Source: Arabidopsis thaliana
Taxonomy: Eukaryota; Streptophyta; Magnoliopsida; Brassicales; Brassicaceae
DNA: 64,000 nucleotides
NCBI RefSeq assembly: GCF_000001735.4
Contig: NC_003074.8
Coordinates: 5,704,101-5,768,100 of the forward strand
Direction of reading: 5' to 3'
The notes under the pieces were generated by a model. It had not been told where the DNA came from, did no database searches, and was given only the letters and a program-made list of their open reading frames with translations. The position numbers and the translations under genes are program-made. Of the stretch, positions 14,597 to 27,608 are shown piece after piece; positions within the stretch are counted from its first letter, which is position 1; the number at the start of each line of letters is the position of its first letter.

Positions 14597-17193
14597 GATC
14601 ATTACATCAATTCTTGACTGCTGGCTTATTCAGTGACAGCTCTCTACACGAAGAATACTTCATTGCTACCTTTAACCATTTTCATCTCATATGTTTATGA
14701 GAAAGAATTAAAGATGTTTGTATAGCGATATGATATGTGCAAACAGAGGAGGAAACTGAGAAGGGAAGCCATTTTGCTAGTTTTTGGTTTCTCTCTTCCG
14801 AGGTAAAGTAAAAAAAGAAAAGAAACAGGTCATTTTCTAAGTCAAATATTGGCTTACTATCTATAACAGTGAATGTGTCACCCCACACAGACACATATGA
14901 TTTGTAATTATGCGAAAAAAGACTGAATAATATAATGTCGGTGTCGAGATCCACGAGGTGCCATGTGAATATGAAAATATGATGTGACAATGAGTTTGGG
15001 TCTTATCTTTGTTTGTCTCTGAGTCAAACAACTCCATCTTTACCACTTGCATCTCCTTTGTTGTGTCGTATTTTGTTCACAACCTGTTTGTATCTATTTA
15101 TCTCAAGTCTCAACTGACAACAAAAAAACTTAAATGAAAAGTAATACATAGCATGTGGAGGATTTGGTGATCAAATATTAATCCACACATGCAATATACG
15201 AAAAGTTAACTTTTTGTTCGGTTCTGAAAGTAATGAAACCAAAAGCAAGAGAAAAATCAGTTTAGTTAGGAGTTCTATTTAACAAATTTCAACATTAATC
15301 TTTTTCAGAAAAAGATTAAAATCAAAGAAAGCAAAACGGACAGAGTTTTGTAACTTGGTTCGGGTACATGTTTACATGATCTTATTTCATAGTTTCCCAA
15401 GTAAGAAATAGATTTGGTTTGCTAGTTACATTTGCGACCATGCATTTAGCATATTCCATCTAGTGAAAATTAATTAATATTATCTATTTCTATTTTTTAT
15501 CTTTTATTTCACTATCTTATTTCTACCACCCACCCAAGCTAGACCGCCATCTTAACTAATAATTAATCAAACTTAAGAGTCGTAAGCACTGATATCTATG
15601 GATTACCTAAGAAATCTATAGTGGACATGTATAAAATCTAACATATGCACTAGGGACATCCATATCTTAGGCACATATGTATGGTTAAAGACAATTAAAA
15701 AAAACAACCTTACACGTAAATACCTTATACACACGTAAAATTTGCATACGAGCCAATGTCTTTCTTGTATATGTATGTATTGATATTTTTTTCTCTTTTT
15801 CATTCTTTGTTAAGGGAAATATATACTTATCTTATATGACCCCTAAACGGCTAAACGATATAAAAACAACGTTAAAAATCTTATTATGGTGCATGGCTTG
15901 CTTATAATTGTTTAGCTATTTTTAGGTTATTAGTAGTCGCAGCATAAAAACGGTATGTCAACAAATTTCATGGTAGATCTAGATTACGACCTCAAAACTC
16001 GTTTATACAAAGTATACAACGTTTCTACAATTTATATTAATTAGTTTTTTGTGAGTATGCATATATATCGTAACTATGTCGGGTTTTATATTATTACATT
16101 TAAAATGATAGGAACTTATCATTTGACAAGGTGTAACAAAAATAATAATTATAAAGATGAGAGTTGTTTCGGATCAAAGGCACTTACCATTAGCTTTTAG
16201 ATTCGAGAGCCTCTCACAGCCACACCTTTTTTTGGACTAGTCCTTATTGTTTAACAAACCCCACATGATATCCTTTTATATTTACACCACTTTCGTTAAT
16301 TTATTAACTTTCTTCCACATCCACATTTAAATTTGATCTAGACATTTTCTTATATTAAACTATATACATCTCTATCCTAATGAGGTATTAACTAGCTATA
16401 GTTTATTCATTTGTCGGTCTTAAGCTTTATTATTTGTCATGGCAAGAAAAAGAAAACTTTGATTGGTTATTCATTGTGGTTGTTGTAACGCTTTTTTTTG
16501 TTTGTGTTATTTGACCCCAAACATAAATAATTCTTCATTTTCTTGCGCGTTTTATGATTGCGTTGAAATAACATCTTCACTCGCCAAACACTCCAGTAAT
16601 ACCCATTTTTCCAACATATACACTTCTAATCATACCCACAAACATACACACGTTTTAATCTGCAGCTTCAAGGATATGTTGCCTTCTTTAATTGAATCTT
16701 ATTTACCAATGGAGAATACGTATACATTTCCTTAGACTAAAAAAATATATAAACCCTTTTGTTAATTATAACATTCAAGTATTCAACTATAACTTCTTAA
16801 ATAAAAAAATTCGTCAACTTTATTCATAACATATATACGTGTCCTTGTCGACATGCAAAAAGAATGTATATGTGCATTTGTACGTGTATATATGTATTAA
16901 AATAAAAGGCTTAGAATAGTCGAAGGAGAGAAAGCGAAAGATGATGATGAGTCATAGAGACAATTCACCAGCTTATAAGTAGTAAATCCACCAAAAGGAA
17001 AATATATTCAACAGAGAAACTCCGATCAAGAATATTCATATCAGAGAAGAAAAAGTAAATTCCTATTAAACTTCTGATTCTCTTTTTTCTTTTTGTTCTG
17101 CTTTTCATTTGCTTTTTGGATATCTTTTTACAGTAGTTATAACTTATAAATGAAGTTCGTAAATATATTGTAGGATCATAAGAGAATCAAAGA
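14597..17193. other. Intergenic region, about 2.6 kb
   Basis: AT-rich spacer: the PLD 3' untranslated region at the left, the PP2C promoter and leader at the right. Small open frames on both strands resemble nothing known and have no coding bias. I see no RNA gene or repeat with clear ends. Confidence 0.5.
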
Positions 17194-18823
17194 ATGGTGC
17201 TTTTACCAGCGTTTTTGGACGGATTAGCGAGAACTGTATCGACGAAGAAAGGTAAAAAACTATCGGAAGATGAAGATGGAGGGAGAGAGATCGCAAAATC
17301 GATGATTAAAGATTCGAAGAAGAACTCGACGTTGCTCGGTACTTCAGGCTTTGTTAGCTCCGAAAGTTCTAAGAGGTTTACCTCTATTTGTTCTAATAGA
17401 GGTGAGAAAGGAATCAACCAAGATCGTGCAATTGTTTGGGAGGTACACTTTATATAAATACTAGCTATATGTTAGGTAATTCGTCTTTCCATGAAACGTA
17501 TTATGATATCTACAAATTATTGACGAACTTATATGTTAGAAATGGAATCATCACATGCATGTAGTTACTAATTAATTGTGTTTATAAGATTTGTTGTGAA
17601 ATTTAAACTGTTTTTATGTATTTATATTACATAATATATAGGGATTTGGGTGCCAAGAAGACATAACATTTTGTGGGATGTTTGATGGACATGGACCATG
17701 GGGACATGTGATAGCCAAAAGAGTAAAAAAATCATTTCCATCTTCTCTGCTTTGCCAATGGCAACAAACTCTTGCCTCCTTATCATCCTCGCCGGAATGT
17801 TCCTCTCCGTTTGATCTTTGGAAGCAAGCTTGCCTGAAAACATTCTCCATCATCGATCTTGATCTCAAGATCAGTCCTTCCATTGATTCTTACTGTAGCG
17901 GCTGCACCGCTCTCACCGCTGTTTTGCAGGTAACATACATACATATGTTCATAATAGTACTGAACACCTTTAGCAAAAAACAAAAATACATAAGTTCTTG
18001 TAACCATATTATAACTTTTCATTTTATGGTGTATAGATAATATTTTGTGAGTATTTATAATGTTTCATTTGAAAGATGCTAAATGATAAAGTTTGATTTT
18101 GTCTTTTTAAGGGTGATCATCTCGTTATAGCAAATGCGGGTGACTCACGAGCAGTAATAGCAACAACTTCTGATGATGGAAACGGTTTAGTCCCGGTTCA
18201 GCTCTCGGTAGACTTTAAACCAAACATTCCCGGTAGAGTTCTAGAAGCCTTTCCATATTTTACAGTTACTTTTACTCAGATGAAATGACGAATTAACAAT
18301 TGGTATGTGATAATTTCCGGTTAAAACAGAGGAAGCAGAACGGATAAAACAATCGGATGGACGATTGTTCTGCCTAGACGATGAACCGGGAGTGTACCGG
18401 GTGGGTATGCCTAATGGAGGATCACTCGGTTTAGCTGTTTCAAGAGCGTTTGGAGATTACTGCCTTAAAGACTTCGGTTTAGTCTCTGAACCGGAAGTAA
18501 CATACCGAAAGATAACCGACAAGGACCAGTTTCTAATCTTGGCCACCGATGGGGTGATATATCAAACTTACTCAGCATTTAAATCAAAATCAAGATTGAT
18601 AAATCATATAATTGTGTAATGAACTAATGATGTATGTATGTATATGTAGATGTGGGATGTGATGACGAATAATGAGGCAGTGGAGATAGTAAGAGGAGTT
18701 AAAGAGAGAAGAAAGAGCGCAAAGAGATTGGTAGAGAGAGCTGTGACGCTTTGGCGTAGGAAGAGAAGAAGCATCGCCATGGATGATATTTCTGTTCTCT
18801 GTCTCTTCTTTCGTCCTTCTTAG
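17194..18823 (+). CDS. EGR3: Clade E protein phosphatase 2C (EGR3)
   Basis: Metal-dependent Ser/Thr phosphatase of 351 residues. Exons: 17194-17442, 17642-17929, 18112-18232, 18330-18553, 18650-18823. The PP2C motifs occur in order: RGEKGINQDR with D77, FDGHG with metal ligand D98 and G99, GDSRAV, a GLAVSRAFGD stretch, ATDGMWDV with D293, and a terminal DDISVL with D339. All the expected metal-binding aspartates are present, so it should be active. The N-terminal 60 residues are basic and Ser-rich. The sequence matches AT3G16800, which I recall as EGR3, one of three clade E phosphatases that restrain growth under drought. The function is family knowledge; the motifs are seen directly. The next gene converges on it. 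Confidence 0.95.
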
Positions 18824-19335
18824 TTTAACTCTTCTTTAACCTCTCTATTACTTATATACATTTATCAATGTATTTTGGGCGTCATTGAACAACAAAAATG
18901 TGATACATATACATTTTTACATAGAATAATAGATGTTGTGAGGAGTGATTGAGAATGGAGAGATAGGTGAGTAAAGAGTTTTATAATGGTTTTGTTTGTA
19001 AGTACGACATGTAATGGTTCATATATTGATCAAAGTTTGGACCTTGATCTTGATTATGATTTCTATAGAAGACAAATTTCTAAAATCTCAATTCTAAAAA
19101 CTAAACTATATGCTGGTCCTGAATAAATCCAATCAAAATCATAACTCAAGACTTGAATAAACAATTTTAAAAGAAAAAACTATTTCATATATAATATCCA
19201 ACATTGATGAGTTTTGTGACAAGGATTAGTTTTCAGTTTTGTCATAAAGAGGATTTGCTTCTACCCTTTATAGTGACAAAAGGACAAAATTTGCCATAAT
19301 ATTCGCAATTCTGAAAGCCAAGTGAGGCCGTTGCA
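18824..19335. other. Convergent 3' region between the PP2C and PUM24 genes
   Basis: About 510 bases shared by the 3' ends of two converging genes. Nothing beyond untranslated and terminator-type AT-rich sequence can be seen. Confidence 0.5.
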
Positions 19336-22300
19336 TCATTCAGGTTTCTTGGTTGCTGAGATCTTCAGAGTACCTTCATTCACCAACACCTGAAGCTCTG
19401 TTTTAGCCATCTCACGAACTTGAACATCTTCAGTCTCTACGAAAGCAGATAGTATCTTTGAACTGCCAAAAAAAAAAAAAAAAATTAACGCAGCAGAACA
19501 AGATTTCAAGGCTTGACGAAAAACACCTGCTTGTTTGCAGATAAATGGATGTATGAGAGGACTCATTAGACTAACTAACCAGTGTCCTTGTGCCCACGAC
19601 CGACATTTTCCAGACAAGGCCTTCTTAAAGAGAATGGACGCGAAACCAGGGCGATTCAAGACAAGCCTTCTTATGGTCCGACTTGAGTGAAAGTTTTCCA
19701 GGATGTGTTCTGAATCCTTCTCAGATTCTTGGGGTTTCGGTTCTGCTGCTACAGAGCTAATAGCTTCGTACAGCTCACACAGCTTCTCGCTCAGAGATGG
19801 GCAGAGAATACCATCAGAGCCTCCGATTGCAACCTGATACAAAACAAACGTGAAAATGATGAAATCTAGAGATTAGCTTGATGAAATCTAGAGATTAGTT
19901 GAGAGGAAGAAGATCATGACAACACAAAAGAAAAGAAAACTGGAAATTAGCATTTTGTTATCAAAATATATGATTCATCTGGGGTAGAGATTGAATTTCA
20001 AGAAATATTGAATGAAAGTAGCATCTGTTATGAAAGGTGGATAAGAGTATACGACTATCTACCCTAACAAATGTCATGTGGAAAATTGGTATCTACAAGT
20101 TACAGAAATCAAAACATTTTTACAACAGGACTAAAACCAACAAACGATGTGAGACCACAAATTACCTCATACATGACCTCATTGCCAAATTTTGACTGGA
20201 GGAATTCCTCGGCGTTCTCCACACACACATCAATAAGCCTCTGTAGAAAAATCAAGAATGATCCATGAGAGTTAATACAACTAAAGTTGCAACATTGTAT
20301 CAGAAAACAATCAAGAAACTGAAATCTGAGTCACCACGTCACACAAACCTCAGCAAGGCCACTGTTGACAAGCAACTCCTGTCTTCTCACAAGGGGGTCT
20401 TTTTTACCACCCATAGCTGTGACGTTTTCTTCATGATCAGAATGTTCAGCTACTGTATCTTCTTGTTCATCCTTCGTCTCCTCACCAATTTCGTTACCAT
20501 CTGTGTCCTTTGTTTTAGAGGATGTCTCTGACTTATCCTAAAATTGAAAGGAAAAGATTGACAGGTTTTATATCCAGTAGAAATCCATAAGAATGAATAA
20601 TTCTAGCATTTTAATTAAAAAGATAGTTGGCGATATCTATCATCATACCATTGAGCAGAGTGATGGAACAGAAAGATCAAGAGCGGCCAAATCATCATGG
20701 CTTAAATAACGTGAGGAATTTGGATGCAGTAGCTGCAATAGCGGTCTCCTACCATTCTGAATACACAATTTTTTGAAGTAAACGTTAAAAGAAGAAAATA
20801 GAAAGGCCTAAAAACAAAGGAACAAAATTATGTACAAAATGGAACCAACAAAAGGTTAGATGTCATCAGATCAAAGAAACGATAAGGTAAAGTTTCATCT
20901 CAGAAAAATTTCATAAAGAAGGAACACAAACCTTGTCCATAACAAGATCCTTTAGGGTGGCCTCAAGCTCACGAACAATTATCTGTTTATGGTTGAACAA
21001 GATTCAGAAGAATCAGAACATAAGCATATAAATTCAAACAATTTTTTATTTGGCTCAGTGAAACTACCTTGGTCACGAGCTTTGTGTCATCAACTATTGA
21101 AAAAATACATGCAAGCACCTGAGAACACATGGTAGACAAGGGTTAACATCTGAAAGACGAATACAAACCGGTAGTGAAGTACTATAAGTTGTAAATTCAA
21201 AAGGAAATAATTAAATGCCTCCTTACCATACTTCCAAACTGATCAAAAGCCATCTTTTTAACATGCTCTTTCATTGCTTTGATAATCTTCTTTCTCTCCT
21301 GCAAAAGAATACGATTTAGAAAGAGCAGAAGTTCAACTTATAAGTTTTCTATTGAAATCTCTACAATCAGTCCTTTGCTCTAAAGGTCTTACAAGAATGT
21401 TTTGCTATTTACATTCAAATCACGATTTACATATACAACCATTAGAAAGGAAAGAAAAACTTAGCAAATGAAAGCTTATGAGATATACAAATGAAACCCA
21501 CCATAATTCTGAGGGGTAATCCCTTGTATTATCAGTTAACGAGTAAAAGAAAAAGGATACCTACTTAAAAAGTTCAAGAATGTGTACCTTAGCGCTTCCA
21601 TGTTTGATAGAAAGCATGGCAAGCCTAGAACCATCACGGGTATGAACCATACGCAAAAGAAGGGAGCCTGTCAGTAGCTGAAGCACATCTGCAGCAGAAG
21701 TCTACAAAAAAAAAAAAAAAAAAAAATCCATTTAGCATAAAACAAGAAGAATGTAATGCAAAACAAATTTGTAATCCCAAACCCTCACATAAATTATACA
21801 TATATATACCTTATCAGCTATTGTCAGGTATTCAATCAGCAATTTGTGTGTGATAGTGTGGTCGACAATTCCCTTCTCAAGTATCGGTTGGATAATGGCA
21901 GTCATGTGTCGGTTAACAGCGCCTTTTTGCAGTCCCAGCTTAGCAATGATGTCCACCACCCTGAATCACATTCTGTAACTCTTAATATATGTTCAACTCA
22001 TGACAGTGAAGAGTGATATCGAGTTTGTAATCACCATCGCAAATAACAACAATGAAAGCTAAGATAAGGGATTCCTAGTTCTCAAGTATCAAAAAAAAAA
22101 AGATACAAGAGACCTGGCTGCTCTATTTCCTATACTTTAAGAGTAAGACAGGAAGATAAATGAAGGTTTACGTTTTTTCGTTAGATGTGGTCAAGCCCTT
22201 GAATAACTGAAGCTCAGTAGAATACAATTCTGCAAGGAGTTCTTGTTTTTGTGCTGCACTTCCCAGATGGTATGCATGCTCCACAACTTGAGGAAGATTA

Positions 22301-23439
22301 TAAAAAAAACAAAGAGAAAGTGAGCTTCAAAAGAAACAAAAAATGCTATATATGTTGAAACATCACTATGTTACATCAGTAGTCCACATACCAAGAGATC
22401 CGAACACATGACGGAGAAGAGGAGCAACATGTCCCCTGAGGCTGGATATACAAGCTGCCAGCTGCTGCTTAGATGCTACACAAATATAAACTCAAATTAG
22501 CAGTTTGTATAAAGCTAACTGTATATACAAGTTGAAGTTAGAGCATACCTCCATCCAACATCTTCTGTATAAAGTGAACAGCATATTTGTTAGAAGCAAG
22601 GTTAAGAAACTGTGGCTGGAGTTCCGTGAAGAGAACATCTTTCTCAGCTTGTGAGCAAAACTTCACACAAGTCTACGTAACAAGAAGAAAATAACAAACC
22701 AATTACATATCTTGTTAGAAATTTGACAGCCTTATTAACAAAACTCAAAGATGCAAAAACATACCTGAAGTACACGAGATGAAACATGTGAGACTGCAAT
22801 CTCTGGAACCTTCCCCTTCATCTTCCTTATAGCTTCAGAAATCAGCCTAACAAATAGTTTCAAAACCAAGTTTAATCAAACAAATACAATATATAACCTT
22901 TTTAAATCAAAGATTGACAATTTATTGTATAAACTAACTTTGATCGATCCTCCTTGCCGATATTACGGCGTCTCATCTTCTCCCATAGAGATACAAGCTC
23001 CTGATAAGAGTTATCCCTATGTTACAATAACTAGAAGACGAAAAAAACTAAAGCCAGAAAATTTCAATTCACAAAGCAGCATACTTGCTCAAGATTGTAA
23101 TGAGGCTTTCTCTTCTTCTTCCTAGCTTCTGTTAGCTCCTGCAAACCCAAATCAAAGCACATGAAGAATCAGAAACTAAAGTATAATTCATCAGACATAT
23201 AGATTCAAAATCCAAAAATGTTTTACCTTAGCCTGTACACGACGCTCCTTCTTCGATAGATTAGTACTCTGCTCCTTATCACCTGCAGATTTGGGTTTAC
23301 CAAATTTAGGTTTCACATGTTGTTGTTGTTCTCCAGACACTAGCTTTGGCTTCTTTGATTTTAGAGAATCGAATTTGGCAGAGCTATCGGTGTCCTTCCT
23401 CTTGGTTGATTTCTGAGGTTTCAGACCTTTGGAAGACAT
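19336..23439 (-). CDS. PUM24: Nucleolar Pumilio protein PUM24 (Puf6/PUM3 family)
   Basis: RNA-binding protein of 641 residues in 17 exons. Borders in transcription order, high to low: 23439-23227, 23138-23085, 23000-22939, 22846-22765, 22672-22549, 22475-22392, 22286-22172, 21960-21810, 21701-21588, 21298-21227, 21118-21068, 20982-20932, 20756-20649, 20537-20349, 20240-20166, 19833-19580, 19462-19336. The N terminus is Lys/Ser-rich (KPQKSTKRK) and fits nucleolar targeting. Helical Puf repeats follow (SNKYAVHFIQKMLDG; EHVKKMAFDQFGSMVL), then an acidic Asp/Glu patch and the C-terminal CPL-type region of the Puf6/PUM3 branch. That branch works in 60S pre-rRNA processing, in contrast to the cytoplasmic mRNA-binding Pumilios. 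The start is the first in-frame ATG giving MSSKG. Recalled as AT3G16810, essential for early development. Confidence 0.95.
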
Positions 23440-23915
23440 TGTTGTTGACAAACAAAAGTTGAACTGTGATGGTGGTGTGTGTAAGAGATAGGCAAGGGTT
23501 TTACAGTTTCTAGGGTTTTTGAGGAAGAAGAGAGACGGCGATACAGTTTTGTTTGGCGGAATTTGGACACCAAGTACCAATTACCAAAATTAAGGCTTTT
23601 TTCTTTGAAATTACATCTTTGCCATTGGCACAACTGGATTAGTCCGCTCTGTTTTTTTCCGGTTTAACTTGTGGAAATTTCATTGGTTAATTTAACCATC
23701 TCTGATTTGTATTTCATAATGTTGTTGATTCTTGTGAAGCAAAATCCATTCTGATGAAGAATCTCTATTTGCACCCAATAGTCAAAGACCAACAATGGTC
23801 GACATGTATACAAATTAATAACCAAAGATGACAAAAGAAAAGAGTAAATACATATAGATTAGGCATTGTAAATGGACTAATTAATCAAATATGGTTTGTT
23901 GTCTCTTGCAAGTTG
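23440..23915. other. PUM24 promoter and F-box pseudogene 3' flank
   Basis: Short spacer. The left part is the PUM24 leader with a telo-box. The right part, near 23830-23915, resembles the DNA just after the intact F-box gene at 63731, including a shared tagtccatttacaat. Confidence 0.55.
23511..23518 (-). promoter_or_regulatory. Telo-box of the PUM24 promoter
   Basis: AAACCCTA on the minus strand, about 72 bases before the PUM24 start codon. The same motif precedes RPL19B and RH13, which fits a shared programme of ribosome production. Confidence 0.55.
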
Positions 23916-25074
23916 CTAAAATTGCACTGAACTTGGAACATAAGAGAACACAAATGGATAACCATTTCTGTCTCTAGATCCTCCCAGTTCCACTTCTTTG
24001 AAATATCCATCATCTCCAATGAAATATCCTAAGTTGCGAGAACGCGTCTCTTTGTCTTTATCCAAAACCACTACAACCTTATTCTTCTTGTCAATGAAGA
24101 AACTCACATGGTGAAAACTAAACCGATAATGAGGGAATGTTATCATGTTAACCTCTAAGAACTTTATCCATGACACCGCATTGAGCTCAATCTTATTACT
24201 AACCCATATCTCCATCATCATTGTAAACCAGGGGTGATATAACAGCACAAGCTGCTCTTCTCTAGCACTCAAGAGACTCACACTCTCCTTTGTAGAATAG
24301 TCAAAAGGCAGAGTAAGTCGCGGTCCAAATCTCTCTGTTGTAAAATCAAAACAAATCAAGAAACTAACCCATGCTTCTTGTCCTCCTTCATAGATCACAT
24401 ACTTTCTAGCAAACCAGTAAGTATTTCCCTTAAGAGACACGCCTTGTTTAAAATATTGCATATCCCCTTCAGGAGTGGAATCAACAATATTCTTCCATGA
24501 ATCAGAGTGAAAGTTGTAAATTTCAGTCTCATAAACTGGGTGAAAATCGACTAATGATGTCACCACAATTTTCAAGATTTTGTGTCGAAAGACAAGAGTT
24601 GTTCTTCATCTCGTACCCGAGAGCGTAGCTGTTCCATCTCTTGTAAGAAATCCTATGTTCGATACACTTTGTTTGCCCACGATAAGGGTTCCAAACCACA
24701 AGCTTATAATTTTTTTCGTTGGTGATGCATAAAAATAAACCGTGACAGATATGGACTTGAGATATACCTATTCGATCTGAATCATCTAGGCTGATAAGTT
24801 TACATTTAAACTCTATAGATGGATCAACATTGTTTTGAATGCCATGGAGATTGACGCTCATTAGATAAACTTTGTATTCCGTCATTATTACCACCTGAAA
24901 CTCACTTTCCCTTGCTGCTGCGTTTGCTTGACCAACGTGCTTCTTTGTAAAGCTCTCGTCTTTGGATATAATGTTCCATTTTTTGCAAGTAGATCGCACT
25001 GTTCTCAGAGATGTCACCGGAACTCTAGAGAGCACCTCCTCTACCAAATCCCTAGGAAGATCTGAAATCGCCAT
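23916..25074 (-). pseudogene. F-box/FBA gene broken by a frameshift
   Basis: Reading from 25074, the first frame codes [19 protein letters not shown], a clear F-box, then 'KKWN' and the first part of an F-box-associated (FBA) domain, up to about residue 161. After NNSC, near 24582-24594, the homology moves to another frame, which runs to 23916 and ends YVPSSVQF. The intact paralogue at 62633-63730 has nine bases between the matching Cys and Lys codons; this copy has ten, so one extra base breaks the frame. A TAG at the end stands where the paralogue has AAG, so the last nine residues are missing too. F-box proteins choose substrates for SCF ubiquitin ligases; this copy probably makes only a truncated product. 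A short frame-restoring intron is possible but I see no convincing one. Recalled as AT3G16820. Confidence 0.8.
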
Positions 25075-25344
25075 TGTTGAATATGTTATATGTCATACTA
25101 CAAATCAAGTTACCTTTAGCAGTGAAACAAAAAAAATAAAACTCTTTTCTTTTCTCTGCCTAGCTAGGGCACACCCGGTGGTATGCAACAGAAAATTTAT
25201 ATTTTCTGAGTTAACTTAAGATATAGATTTTATTATGTTTGATATCTTGAATTTCCTTGAATTGCTTTTTTAATTTAAATAATTTGACATATGATTTTCA
25301 ATAGTGGACTTTTTTTAGCGAATCTCATTAATTGATCATACGAT
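25075..25344. other. Upstream DNA of the broken F-box gene
   Basis: AT-rich. Its first bases (ttgttgaat) also follow the start of the F-box relic at 26257, showing that the two copies share upstream sequence. Confidence 0.5.
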
Positions 25345-25809
25345 GGGTCCTATTAGTGACCATTATTTAGAAAATGAATGCACAGGAACAACATGTTGTT
25401 CCTCTTTTTTTCACCATCATTAGTATTTTTTTTCCAAATTGTAATATGTAGACCCCACAATATTCCTAATCATTCTTTATTTTTTGAGGAATGGTAGAAG
25501 AAAATTTTTCCTTCCCAAATTTGATGAGGAACAAACAGGAAAAAAAATTAAATATTTATTAAATAAAAATTAAATTTATGTTCGTTTTATATTTAATATT
25601 TAATTTGAAAAATAATTTATTTATTTTTTAATTTTTGTTACTATTTATTCTATGTTTTGGTTATCATTTACAGTAACATTTGTTCTATTTTTCCTTTATA
25701 TCCATTCCTTTTCATTCCTATTTTATCATTTTTTCTTTTCCTGTTTGTTCTTTTTTAGTCATGTTCTTCTTCATTCCTTGTATTCATTTATAGGTCACCA
25801 ATCGGACCC
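25345..25809. mobile_element. MITE-like element with 17-bp imperfect inverted ends
   Basis: A 465-bp AT-rich block bounded by inverted repeats. The left end is GGGTCCTATTAGTGACC (25345-25361) and the right end GGTCACCAATCGGACCC (25793-25809). Once inverted they match at 15 of 17 positions, and weaker similarity (atgaat, ggaac/ggaatg) runs further inside. GAT on both sides (25342-25344 and 25810-25812) could be a 3-bp target duplication, as in PIF/Harbinger-type elements. There is no coding capacity, so it would be non-autonomous. The family is not identified. Confidence 0.6.
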
Positions 25810-26167
25810 GATATGTTGATTTAAAGAGAGTGGACATATCAATTCTGGTAGCTGGTAAAAAGCATCTATTTCCTTTGCTTTCAAGCTCATGTGTTACACA
25901 AACATGTTATAAAGTCATTTTTTTGTTTTTCATATGCAAAGAGAACAACAATTGTATCATGGACAATACAGAACTTCTTTATTTTCATCTAAATAGCAAT
26001 GCTAAAGAGAGCTTCTAAGGAAAAAAGTGTCTAAGATGTATTCGGCTGTTTCAAAAAAATATTGGAAGAGCCAACGAGAGATTACATACTAAGTGAATAA
26101 TAATGGTCTGACATACAAATTAATGATCAAACCATTATTATGTCAAGAGCGAGGCAACCATATTCGA
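25810..26167. other. Spacer between the MITE-like element and the F-box relic
   Basis: No gene is supported. On the minus strand this is where the rest of the truncated F-box copy should lie, but I see no FBA similarity here. Confidence 0.4.
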
Positions 26168-26257
26168 TTAATTAGTTCGCACTGCTCTAAGAGATGCTAA
26201 CGGGACCCTAGAGAGCACTTCCTCTTCCAAATCTCGGGGAAGATCGGACATCGCCAT
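26168..26257 (-). pseudogene. F-box relic, first 29 codons only
   Basis: From 26257 the minus strand reads [19 protein letters not shown] and continues to VRTN before a stop at 26168-26170. It is nearly the same as the start of the broken F-box gene at 25074, and the homology ends within the F-box. It is a truncated duplicate. No protein function is expected. Confidence 0.85.
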
Positions 26258-27608
26258 TGTTGAATCTCTCATCTCCAAGTTAGGTCAAAGCTTCTACAAC
26301 TCTTTTCGTACCTTCCGGCTATATATGTAACAGCAATTGAAGACACAACTCACTGGGCTAAACCTGGGCTTCAGTTATCAAGTCGGCCTCTTAATGTGGG
26401 ACCAATACATTTTTTGTATTTGATCGTATAGCAAAAACAAATGATTAGCACCATGTGGAAACATTAGAGAGTTTGTGTAATTAAATTTCAAGTTTCTTTT
26501 CTGTCTTGTTATATACATAAAAATGGTTACAGTAACCTTGTTTTTTCTAGTTATCCTCATATGCTCCAAAAACATAGGAGAAAACATAATCATGAACTTT
26601 TTGACCAATAGTATTGTTAGGACTTGAATTCTCTTAGATTTGTTAATTGATGATGAATTCTCTTAGATGTTTATAACACTATGAAAATCATTACTTAAAA
26701 AAAAAAAAACTAAGATGATCCATCAGTCACACTTTAAATGTTTTTTAAAATATGTTCATATGTTTTGTTTATGGCATTGCGTACATAATTTAATTAGACT
26801 AATTATAATATCGATCAAACAAAGAATTATTGGCTGGATTTGGTCGCAGCCATTAGCAGTCGCTCTCAACTAATATTATTACGAGAATCTCTAGCTGAGC
26901 AAGTATCTCGTATTTCTCACGCTCTGACGAAAACTTCTACGAGATAGACGCAGATATCGAGACCACGTCATTCCCCCTAACAAGGCAACAACATGTGGCG
27001 GACGCCAGTAAAACTCTGCTCAATTCACTTCAATTCCATTTTTCGAATCCGCGTGACGTAACCCACCTAAGGGTTTATAATCCACTACTTTGCACCCCCA
27101 CCTAAAAATGCATCACAAGCGCGACAAGTGTCAATACAATTCAGATACGGAGAATACTCTGAGATCCCACATCTGCTTTCGGTGGGCTCACCCGCATCAG
27201 ATAAAAACCCTAAGCTAAGGGATCAGACCAAACAGTTTAACCAAACGAGGTTATCAACTTATACGACAACGAAAGCACTTATCAATGATAAGTTAGTTAA
27301 CTTATCAAACTACAGTCTGTGTGACAAAACGCATCGAAGAAAGTGGAGAACAAGTCGTACTTTTTTCTTTATCTTTTTCCTTTTTTATTAAATGAAAAAA
27401 TATAAATAGAAATTTTGTAGCATCTCTGGGGTCAGCTTTTTCTTAATGTTCGCTTTGCGACGCGAGGAAATGCAACCTTGAAACCCTAGAAAACTCATTC
27501 TCAACTACGACTAAATCGATTTCGCAAACTTTGACCTACCCTTCTTTCACGATAAACCCAGATCGCTTAAATTCCTTGAATTTCTTCTTCTGAGAGTTTT
27601 AGGAAAAA
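26258..27608. other. Intergenic: TPR2 promoter and leader
   Basis: No gene found. Telo-box motifs AAACCCTAA (27205-27213) and AAACCCTAG (27481-27489) precede the TPR2 start codon. The 87-codon open frame at 27128-27391 has no recognisable domain and is not called. Confidence 0.5.

Noticed and set aside
20071..20531. Plus-strand open frames across PUM24 exons
   Set aside because: They cross the exon-intron borders of PUM24 and have no similarity of their own.
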